A stretch of DNA of 41,855 nt from Streptomyces sp. MA5143a. Its GTDB lineage: Bacteria; Actinomycetota; Actinomycetes; Streptomycetales; Streptomycetaceae. The stretch is from positions 1 through 41,855 of the forward strand of contig NZ_OLMK01000133.1 of NCBI RefSeq assembly GCF_900290235.1, given 5' to 3'. The translations under genes were made by a program, and so were the position numbers. How positions within the stretch are numbered: the stretch's first letter is position 1; the number at the start of each line of letters is the position of its first letter. Under the pieces are notes generated by a model. It saw only the letters and a program-made list of their open reading frames with translations. It did no database searches and was not told the origin of the DNA. This document shows, one piece after another, positions 16,556 to 23,418 of the stretch.

Positions 16556-18201
16556 GCCCAGACGACAACATCGGCCTCGGCGACGTGATGACGGGACTCA
16601 TGCAGCCGCGCCCACTGACCATCGCACACATCCTGGAGCGCGCCGAGCTCCTCTACTCCCACAAGCTCGTCACCAGTGCCGGCACCGAGCAGCTGACCTA
16701 CGCCGATGTCACCGGCCATGCTCGGCGCCTCGCCACGGTGCTGGAACAGCTTGAAGTGCCCCGCGGCGCCCGGGTCGGGACCTTCGCAAGCAACAACCGG
16801 CGCCATCTCGAGCTCTATCTCGCGGTGCCGGCCACCAAGCGGGTCCTGCACACCATCAACATCCGGCTCAGTCCCGAGCACGTCGAGTTCATCGTCAACC
16901 ATGCCGAGGACGACGTGATCTTCGTCGACCGGGCGCTCCTGCCACGGATTTGGCCCAGCGTCGAACGGATGCCCAGGGTGCGCCACTGGGTCGTGCTCCC
17001 GGACGGCAGCGACGTCGCGATCCCCTCAGATCCGCGCGTCCGTGACTATGACGAGCTGATCTCCAGTGCTGCTGTCTTCCTGGGCTCGTTCGAGCAGGCC
17101 TTCACGCTCGCTGACGAGCACCTTGCCTCAGGTCTGTGCTACACCTCCGGTACCACCGGACCGCCCAAAGGAGTTCTCTACAGCCACCGTTCGACGGTCC
17201 TGCACTGCCTGGGCACCCTCGCGGCCGGATTCATCGGCCTCAGTGAGAACGATGTCGTCATGCCGATCGTGCCGATGTTCCACGCCAACGCCTGGGGTCT
17301 GCCCTACGGCGCGATGATGGCCGGAGCCTCGCTCGTGCTGCCGGGGCTGTCAGCGGAACCCGGGCATCTGCTCCAGCTCATGGAGACCGAACGGGTGAGC
17401 GTCGCCGCGGCGGTGCCCACTGTGTGGACCAGCCTGACCCCTGGGCTCTCGGCTCACGACCTGCGCGCGGTGCGGTTCCTTCTGGGTGGCGGCTCCGCGG
17501 TCCCGGACTCGTTGTCGGAGGCGTATCGCACCGCCGTCGGCGTGCCCATCACACACTCCTGGGGGATGACCGAGGTCAGCCCCGTCGGCGCCGTCGGCGG
17601 CACTCGCAGCCAGCACCGACAGCTCGGCCCCGAGGAACAGACCGCTGTGCGTGCCGCCCAGGGCCAGCCGCTCCCGCTGGTGAGCATGCGGCTCCTGGAC
17701 ATCGAGACGGGCAGGAAGCTGCCCCATGATGGCCACGCCGTCGGTGAACTGCAGGTCGCCGGACCCTGGGTGGCAGGTGGCTACTTCGGTATCGAGGCAG
17801 ACGACAGCTTCACCGAAGACGGGTGGTTGCGCACAGGCGATCTGGCCACCATCGATTCCGACGGCTACCTCCGGCTCGTGGACCGGATGAAGGATCTGAT
17901 CAAGTCCGGAGGCGAATGGATCTCCTCGGTCGAACTCGAGACTGCCATCGCCTCCCACCCGGACGTCGTCGAAGTCGCTGTGATCGCCCGACCGGACCCG
18001 CGCTGGACCGAGAGACCTGTCGCCTACGTCTCCCTGTGCGAGGGCAGCGCCACCAGCGCTGAGGACCTGCTGCAGCACATCTCTCCCTTGGTGGCGAAGT
18101 GGTGGCTGCCCGACGAGTTCGTCTTCATGACCACCCTGCCAAAGACCGGCACAGGCAAGCTGTCGAAGACGGCTCTTCGAGCCTCGACCCGCTTCGCATG
18201 A
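16549..18201 (+). CDS. AMP-forming acyl-CoA synthetase
   Basis: A 550-residue fatty-acid/aryl-acid CoA ligase of the ANL superfamily. Cores: CYTSGTTGPPKGVLYSH (A3), THSWGMTEVSPVG (A5), WLRTGDLATIDSDGYLRLVDR (A7), MKDLIKSGGEWISSVELE (A8) and LPKTGTGKLSKTALR with the catalytic lysine (A10). The N-terminus (PLTIAHILERAELLYSHK) matches the medium/long-chain branch. ATG at 16549 overlaps the SDR stop by seven bases; an internal ATG at 16588 would better match the family N-terminus. It activates the acid released by the lactonase or another acid of the pathway, giving the CoA ester for the thiolase downstream. Confidence 0.87.
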   Translation: MLSPDDNIGLGDVMTGLMQPRPLTIAHILERAELLYSHKLVTSAGTEQLTYADVTGHARRLATVLEQLEVPRGARVGTFASNNRRHLELYLAVPATKRVLHTINIRLSPEHVEFIVNHAEDDVIFVDRALLPRIWPSVERMPRVRHWVVLPDGSDVAIPSDPRVRDYDELISSAAVFLGSFEQAFTLADEHLASGLCYTSGTTGPPKGVLYSHRSTVLHCLGTLAAGFIGLSENDVVMPIVPMFHANAWGLPYGAMMAGASLVLPGLSAEPGHLLQLMETERVSVAAAVPTVWTSLTPGLSAHDLRAVRFLLGGGSAVPDSLSEAYRTAVGVPITHSWGMTEVSPVGAVGGTRSQHRQLGPEEQTAVRAAQGQPLPLVSMRLLDIETGRKLPHDGHAVGELQVAGPWVAGGYFGIEADDSFTEDGWLRTGDLATIDSDGYLRLVDRMKDLIKSGGEWISSVELETAIASHPDVVEVAVIARPDPRWTERPVAYVSLCEGSATSAEDLLQHISPLVAKWWLPDEFVFMTTLPKTGTGKLSKTALRASTRFA

Positions 18202-18230
18202 GCCGGATCCGTCCCCGGAAAGGAGGTGCC

Positions 18231-19409
18231 ATGCAGGACGAGAGGATCGTCATCCTCAACGGCGCACGCACGCCCATCGGAAGTTTCGGCGGCGCCCTGA
18301 GTTCGGTTGCCGCCCACGACCTCGGAGCAACGGCCGCTCGCGAGGCGCTGCGTCGCAGCGGCGTCGATCCCGCCGAGGTCGACGAGGTCGTCATGGGCTG
18401 CGTCGGCCAGGTCGGCGCCGACACCTTCAACGCCCGCCGCGTCGCCATGGCCGCCGGCCTGCCCACCCACGTGCCGGGGTACACGGTCAATCGACTGTGC
18501 GGTTCGGGCTTGCAGGCAGTGTGGTCGGCCGCGATGCAGTTGCGCTGCGGCGACGCCGAGATCGCGCTCGCGGGTGGGGACGAGTCGATGTCGCGTATGC
18601 CGTTCTATGACTTCGGCGCCCGCAGCGGCTACCGGCTGAGCCACCGCGAACTGGCCGACGGCACGCTCATGATGCTGACTGACCCCTTTCACCACATCCC
18701 CATGGGAATGACCGCAGAGAACGTCGCCGAGAAGTACAACGTGTCCCGGCAGGAGCAGGACGAGTTCGCCGTCGAGTCGCAGCGTCGATGCGCCGCCGCC
18801 TCGGCGAGTGGCATCTTCGCGGACGAGATCGTTCCGGTCGAGATCGCGGGCCGGATGACACAGATCGTCAACCGGGACGAGCACCCCAGGCCCGGAACGT
18901 CTCTCGAGACCCTGCGAACGCTCCGGCCTGCCTTCCTCGCCGGCGGCACGGTCACCGCGGGTAATTCTTCAGGGATCAACGACGGTGCCGCCGCGCTGGT
19001 CGTCGCCCGCGAAACCGCGGCGATCACCCGCGGCCTGCGTCCCCTGGTCGCACTGGAAGCCGTCGCGGCTGCGGCACTGGAACCCGAGCTGATGGGCTAC
19101 GCGCCCGTACTGGCGCTGCGCAAGCTGTTCGAGAAAACCGGCACAGCACCCTCGGACATCGACGTGTTCGAGGTCAACGAAGCCTTCGCAGCGCAAGCTG
19201 TCGCCTGCATCCGCGACGCGAAGCTCGATCCGGGACGAGTCAATCCCCACGGCGGTGCGATCGCGCTCGGCCATCCGGTCGGCGCCACCGGTGCGATCTT
19301 GACCTTGCGGATTGCACTGGATCTGGTTCGCCGCGACCTCGAGCTCGGCGTCGTGACCTTGTGCATCGGTGGGGGGCAAGCCCTTGCCGCCATGTTCCGC
19401 CGGTTGTAG
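18231..19409 (+). CDS. acetyl-CoA acetyltransferase-type thiolase
   Basis: A 392-residue thiolase of degradative/biosynthetic AtoB type. The nucleophilic cysteine is in NRLCGSGLQAVWSA, the C-terminal active-site histidine in NPHGGAIALGHPVGATGA and the second cysteine in VTLCIGGGQALA. NEAFAAQAVAC is the family motif preceding them. ATG at 18231 has a perfect AAAGGAGG eight bases upstream and starts just after the ligase stop. It probably cleaves a 3-oxoacyl-CoA to acetyl-CoA and a shortened acyl-CoA, completing a short beta-oxidation. No enoyl-CoA hydratase or acyl-CoA dehydrogenase is in the operon, so the substrate may already carry an oxygen at C3. Confidence 0.9.
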   Translation: MQDERIVILNGARTPIGSFGGALSSVAAHDLGATAAREALRRSGVDPAEVDEVVMGCVGQVGADTFNARRVAMAAGLPTHVPGYTVNRLCGSGLQAVWSAAMQLRCGDAEIALAGGDESMSRMPFYDFGARSGYRLSHRELADGTLMMLTDPFHHIPMGMTAENVAEKYNVSRQEQDEFAVESQRRCAAASASGIFADEIVPVEIAGRMTQIVNRDEHPRPGTSLETLRTLRPAFLAGGTVTAGNSSGINDGAAALVVARETAAITRGLRPLVALEAVAAAALEPELMGYAPVLALRKLFEKTGTAPSDIDVFEVNEAFAAQAVACIRDAKLDPGRVNPHGGAIALGHPVGATGAILTLRIALDLVRRDLELGVVTLCIGGGQALAAMFRRL

Positions 19410-19769
19410 CAGACATCAGCAGCGGCCGTCCTGCCGTTCCCGTCGCAGCGGCCCAAGATCAGTGACTGCTCCAGGGCTGCGCTTACCGCCGCGCCACGTC
19501 GGCCACCGGTTTCCCATCGAAGCGGAGGACCGGCCCGGGGACACCGTCCACGACACGCTCCTGGTGATGTGCGATCTCGCGACGAACGCCCTCCGCGTTG
19601 GACTTCATGGTCTGCCGAGCCGCATCCCCCAGCGAGGGACTGCTGCAACCGACAGCCGGCCTGCCGGGCCGAAGAGAGCCATCCCCTTTCATTTCATTGC
19701 GCATCGAATCGAGCCCGTTTGCCGCTCCTCCCCCGGTAGGGGCAAAACCAACCACCAGATGACCGGGAT

Positions 19770-19793
19770 GAGTGGAGTATTCATACCTCTTCT
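19770..19793. repeat. 24-nt direct repeat, copy 2
   Basis: Matches 10146-10169 in 21 of 24 bases, same orientation. It lies in the 19410-20058 gap, where no gene could be supported: open frames on either strand lack recognisable domains. The pair either marks common regulator sites or the ends of a segment carrying the catabolic operon. Confidence 0.65.
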
Positions 19794-20058
19794 CTGGCTT
19801 GGACCATGGCTATTGTCAACCGCATACGTGGTGGACACCGCATCGAATTGACACTACGAGTTCACTTCCCGGACCACTCGGCCCATGGCCAGCTCGGCAA
19901 GCCGTCCACGAGCGCAGTGCGGGCATCGACACTCAATCGGAAATTCTGGTGGACGTGGACGCCCGGCTCACCCCACAGCCCCGCGAAGAGGATGCCGATA
20001 GGTAGCACGGCGGGGACAGGTACAGGCGCCGCTCCGCATCGACCCATGGGAGAACCGG

Positions 20059-20493
20059 ATGACTGCCCTCACCGCCGCAACGGAAGCGCCCGTTCAGTCA
20101 CTGGCCGAGAGTCAGCTTGTCTTTGAGGCCGCTCACGCACCGGAGACAGCCTGTGCTCAGAGAACCCGTGAAGACGTCGCCGCTGTCATGAGGCAGTGGG
20201 ACGTCCCCGGTGTTCTGGTTGATGACGTCGTGCTCGTCGTCTCTGAACTTGTCACCAACGCCGTCCAGCATGGAACAGGTGATGTTCGAGTCCGGCTGCT
20301 CAACGCGAGGACGCGACTGCGCATCGAGGTTACCGATGACAACCGCGCTCCAGCGACACTGCGGGTGACCGGTGGCGACGACACTTCGGGCCGTGGTCTG
20401 CTCATCGTCTCTGTCCTCGCGCGCGACTGGGGCGTCACCGATGACGGCAGGACGACGTGGTGCGCCTTTGGCATCCCCACAAGCAGGTCATGA
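20059..20493 (+). CDS. ATP-binding regulatory protein, anti-sigma/RsbW-like
   Basis: A 144-residue stand-alone HATPase_c protein. The N-box is in VLVVSELVTNAVQHGTG, and the G-boxes appear as IEVTDDNRAPATL and GGDDTSGRGLLIVSVLARDWGV. Streptomyces encode dozens of these small kinase-like proteins, some acting as anti-sigma factors that phosphorylate anti-anti-sigma partners and others with no known partner. No sigma or antagonist gene is adjacent. ATG at 20059 is preceded by GGGAG at six bases. Confidence 0.85.
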   Translation: MTALTAATEAPVQSLAESQLVFEAAHAPETACAQRTREDVAAVMRQWDVPGVLVDDVVLVVSELVTNAVQHGTGDVRVRLLNARTRLRIEVTDDNRAPATLRVTGGDDTSGRGLLIVSVLARDWGVTDDGRTTWCAFGIPTSRS

Positions 20494-20509
20494 GGGGCTC
20501 GACTCCTCG

Positions 20510-21070
20510 GGCGCGGGCAGCGGTCGCCGCGAGTGGCAATGCCGACTTCGGGTCAGTCGATTCCCTGATCACGATCGAGGACAGACACAAGATCCCCGGT
20601 GACTGGGGCGAGATCATCGTCCAGTCGCGCACGCCTTTCCCTGTCCATCGATCCGGCACCCACTACTTGATCCAAACGAAACTGACCCTTCCCCCCTACT
20701 GCACCCCACCGCGAGCCGTTTCCGCCCTCGCGGCGGAAGTGGATGGGCAGCGGTTCACCGAGGTGACCTGGAGGCAGGGCAGCAAGGGCGCGATGACCTC
20801 ACGGTTCGCGGTGCTGTCCGTGCGGCCCTCGGGCAAGCAGTCCCTGGCCACGGCTCAGGAGGCGGACGGCGGCCGCAGCCGTTGGACGGCGTCCTGCCCG
20901 TCCGGACGCTCCTCATCCAATGGCCGGACGGCCAGGACACTCCGACCAACTACTGGATATCGAACCTGCCCGCCACCACACCGGCCGCTGACCTGGTGCG
21001 GTGGGCGAAGAGGCGCTGGCGCATCGAACACGACTACCGCGAGCTCAAACAAGGTTTCCCTCACGCTGAG
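20510..21070 (+). pseudogene. IS701-family transposase remnant
   Basis: Two plus-strand frames carry consecutive C-terminal parts of an IS701-type transposase: FTEVTWRQGSKGAMTSRFAVL and SVRPSGKQ (to about 20880), then after a frameshift LLIQWPDGQDTPTNYWISNL, ADLVRWAKRRWRIEHDYREL and KQGFPHAE. The last piece includes the Y-R-E-L-K motif with the catalytic glutamate. The N-terminal half is absent. The remaining sequence to 21382 contains no gene that could be supported. Confidence 0.72.
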
Positions 21071-21382
21071 CGCCCGCCTCATACGGGCAGCGATGTCCGC
21101 CTTCGCCGTCGCGCTCAGCAGGGAGCCGCTGGCTGAAGCCCAAGCGTGCCGCTTCCCGCTGCAGCAGGAGGAGGTGATCGGTGTCCACTACCCGGATCGT
21201 CCGCGGCAGCACTGCAGTCATGCCGTGATCATGTCACCAGACGACACCGGTGGGGCAAGCTTCCACTGACAGCCGGGGCCGTGTTTGGTCCCAGCTATGT
21301 GCTTGGGCGGTGCGCCGTCCTGCTTGGCATGACGGTGTTTATCAGGTCGCCGCCGGCCGGGGCCCGCTGATAGACAGACCCG

Positions 21383-21934
21383 ATGGCGGATGACGACGTG
21401 CGGGAATTCCAGGCAGGGCAGTCGGGGCTGATCGTGAGGATTCCGGAGGCGGAGCCTCTGGTTCGAGCGTGGCGTGACCGGCTTGATCCCTCGGCCGAAG
21501 CCGGTGTTCCGGCGCATGTCACCGTGCTCTTCCCGTTTCTTGACGCGAGCCGTGTTGACGAGGGTGTCTGCGCCGTGATCAGTGAGGCAGTGGGTCGGCA
21601 CCAGTCCTTCGAGGCCCGGTTCGACCACTGCGGTCGGTTCCCTGGAGTGCTCTATCTCGCCCCCGAACCGGACGCCGGCTTCAGGAGTCTCACCGAGGCG
21701 ATCGTGGAGCGGTGGCCGGAATACCCGCCGTTCGGCGGGCAGTTCGACGATGTTGTCCCGCATCTGACCGTCGCCCAGGGGCAGGACGAGGTTGTCCTGG
21801 CGAAGGCCGAGGCCGACCTGCTCACAGGTCTCCCCGTCATCGCGCAGGTCTCGACGGTCGACTTGCTCATCCACGACGGGACACAGTGGCGCCATCGGGC
21901 CTCCTTCTCACTGGCATCGGCGCCGTTGCGCTGA
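21383..21934 (+). CDS. 2'-5' RNA ligase/2H phosphoesterase-like protein
   Basis: A 183-residue protein with the two H-x-T-type catalytic motifs of the 2H phosphoesterase superfamily: PAHVTVLFPFLD (residues about 46-57) and VPHLTVAQGQ (about 125-135), separated by about 80 residues as usual. Bacterial members hydrolyse or ligate 2',5' or cyclic phosphodiester bonds in RNA or nucleotides; the physiological substrate is generally unknown. ATG at 21383 gives a typical length. It stands alone between decayed mobile elements. Confidence 0.78.
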   Translation: MADDDVREFQAGQSGLIVRIPEAEPLVRAWRDRLDPSAEAGVPAHVTVLFPFLDASRVDEGVCAVISEAVGRHQSFEARFDHCGRFPGVLYLAPEPDAGFRSLTEAIVERWPEYPPFGGQFDDVVPHLTVAQGQDEVVLAKAEADLLTGLPVIAQVSTVDLLIHDGTQWRHRASFSLASAPLR

Positions 21935-21954
21935 CCGGTCAGCCGTTGCCCTGT

Positions 21955-22108
21955 TGGTGAGGGAGGCCGCGATGGCAGAGACCGAGCGGAAAAACATCCG
22001 CGAATCCAGCTGGAGGGGCTCGACACCGCGCCCCGCAAGGGCAAGCACGGCGGCAGGCCCCAAGCCATCACCGAGGACATGCTCCACACCGTGATCCGCC
22101 GCCGCCCG
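21955..22108 (+). pseudogene. serine resolvase C-terminal fragment
   Basis: The plus strand reads AMAETERKNIRES, then after a one-base shift LEGLDTA and RKGKHGGRP, then ITEDMLHTVIRRR. This is the end of the catalytic domain and start of the DNA-binding tail of Tn3-type serine resolvases. It abuts the Tn3 transposase fragment on the other strand, so both probably come from one transposon. Confidence 0.6.
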
Positions 22109-22119
22109 GGCGGCGAGCC

Positions 22120-22258
22120 CGGGAGACGAGACCCAGACTGGCCAGCTGATCCGCCGGCCCTCGTGGTACGCCTGCCCGATCTGGCCCCGGCCGCCGTAGC
22201 AGACCGCGCGGGCCAGGCGGTGGCGGGACTTCTGCACGGTCAGCGGCTCCTTGCCGAG
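22120..22258 (-). pseudogene. Tn3-family transposase, C-terminal part
   Basis: Immediately beyond the ankyrin-gene stop, the minus strand reads PLTVQKSRHRLARAVCYGG and GRGQIGQAYHEG, then after a frameshift DQLASLGLV. This is the conserved stretch before the last catalytic residues of Tn3 transposases. The preceding part of the same protein is at 26573-26880 on the same strand, so the gene is split by about 4.3 kb of ankyrin-tap-tpg DNA. Confidence 0.65.
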
Positions 22259-23227
22259 TCAGTGGCTCCAGTAGTCGCGGTGGGGCAGTTCGGCCCACAC
22301 ATCCGGCGGCCCGGTCACCGCGCGCCGGTCGGCAAGGCGCAGGCCTGCGAAGGCGCAGGCGTAGGCGACGGCGTTGTGCTGGTAGAGGTAGGCGGCCAGC
22401 ACCTGTGCGGAGGTGTCGTCCTCGTCCGGGTCTCCGCCGGGATGCAGGTCCGAGCCCTCGATGATTCCGTCGCGGGCGATGCTGCCCTGATTGCCGCTCT
22501 TGGGATTGGCGTAGAGGCCGTAGCAGAGGGTGCCGGCGGACAACCGGATCAGCACGCCCGGCATCTGCGGCGCGTATCCCCAGGGCTGGGTGACCACGCA
22601 GCCGCCCGGCACGGACGTCACGCCCACGATGTGCAGGCTCTCGTCCATGTCGTGCGCATAGGGGTCCTCCACCAGCTCGTTGAGTACGTCGAGGAGGCCG
22701 TCGTCCACCACCGGCGGGGCCTGAAGACGGCGTACTGCTTCGGCCGCGTCGATGGCTGCCACGCAGGCCAGGCCCGTGCCGTCGTAGTCGAACTCACCCA
22801 GCGCCACGGTGAGGCGGTGGGCCTCCTGTGCTGCCGCACGCTCGGTGTCAGTCAGAGCTATTCCTTCCGGCGCCGGGAACAGCTCGGGCGTCGGTCCGGC
22901 CAGGCTCAGCCGCCCCGGTGACCAGCCGCCGAGCGATGGCCGCCAGGGGTCCGCCCCGGCAGCGGCGAGCGCCCGCGCGTTGGCCGGCTTCCGGGACACG
23001 ACGGCTTCCCACAGGGCCGTCACCCCGTCCTGAAGCGCATTCACATCCGCAACCCGGCGGGCCAGCTCCGCAACAGCCTCCGGGGAGCCGGACACCGCTG
23101 CCCGGTGCAAAGGCCGGCTCCCGTTACAGCTGTCCGGATCGGCCCCGTCGTCGAGGCGCCGGCGGATGTCGTCGGCGTCCGTCCAGTCCCAGCCCATGCC
23201 GGCCCAGCCGTCACTCTGTGCTGTCAC
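22259..23227 (-). CDS. ankyrin-repeat protein divergent from tap
   Basis: About 322 residues. The N-terminal third has ankyrin repeats: NGSRPLHRAAVSGSPEAVAEL and GVTALWEAVVSRKPANARAL with AAAGADP. The C-terminal part (VTSVPGGCVVTQPWGYAPQ, CYGLYANPKSGNQGSIA, AVAYACAFAGLRL) looks like a domain common in Streptomyces ankyrin proteins that I cannot name with certainty. No signal peptide. GTG at 23227 is chosen because AGGGGG precedes it; GTG at 23243-23245 is possible. It is transcribed away from tap across a shared promoter region with the GTAC array, and its stop touches the interrupted Tn3 transposase. Function unknown; a protein-interaction role is expected from ankyrin repeats. Confidence 0.75.
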   Translation of the reverse strand: MTAQSDGWAGMGWDWTDADDIRRRLDDGADPDSCNGSRPLHRAAVSGSPEAVAELARRVADVNALQDGVTALWEAVVSRKPANARALAAAGADPWRPSLGGWSPGRLSLAGPTPELFPAPEGIALTDTERAAAQEAHRLTVALGEFDYDGTGLACVAAIDAAEAVRRLQAPPVVDDGLLDVLNELVEDPYAHDMDESLHIVGVTSVPGGCVVTQPWGYAPQMPGVLIRLSAGTLCYGLYANPKSGNQGSIARDGIIEGSDLHPGGDPDEDDTSAQVLAAYLYQHNAVAYACAFAGLRLADRRAVTGPPDVWAELPHRDYWSH

Positions 23228-23326
23228 CGCTCCCCCTCGAACCACGCCCCATGCTTTCGCGCTGCTTCGTCACGCTGTCACCCATCCAGGTTCGGCGACC
23301 GGACTTTATCACCGCGAACACCGTCT

Positions 23327-23374
23327 GTACGCTATAGGTACGCTATCGGTACGTGATCTGTACGCTATAGGTAC
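23327..23374. promoter_or_regulatory. array of five GTAC boxes at 11-bp spacing upstream of tap
   Basis: GTAC occurs at 23327, 23338, 23349, 23360 and 23371, exactly 11 bp apart. Four of the five intervals fit GTAC followed by G(C/T)(T/G)AT-type heptamers (GCTATAG twice, GCTATCG, GTGATCT). It ends 44 bases before the tap ATG, inside the divergent ankyrin/tap promoter. One-helical-turn phasing suggests several protein subunits bound on one face, as in an iteron or a cooperative operator. Tap itself has an XRE-type helix-turn-helix. Confidence 0.75.
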
Positions 23375-23418
23375 GCGGTAGTGGCGTTTCGGGATAAGGT
23401 GGGGACGGAGGTGTCTCG

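Noticed and set aside
19483..19755. 90-residue minus-strand frame in the gap after the thiolase
   Set aside because: No recognisable domain and no convincing SD; left as unassigned intergenic sequence.
10146..19793. Integrative-element attachment sites
   Set aside because: The direct repeats lack an adjacent integrase or tRNA gene; reported only as a repeat pair.
23327..23374. Telomere sequence
   Set aside because: The GTAC array is internal and lacks the nested palindromes of Streptomyces telomeres; treated as a promoter or iteron element.
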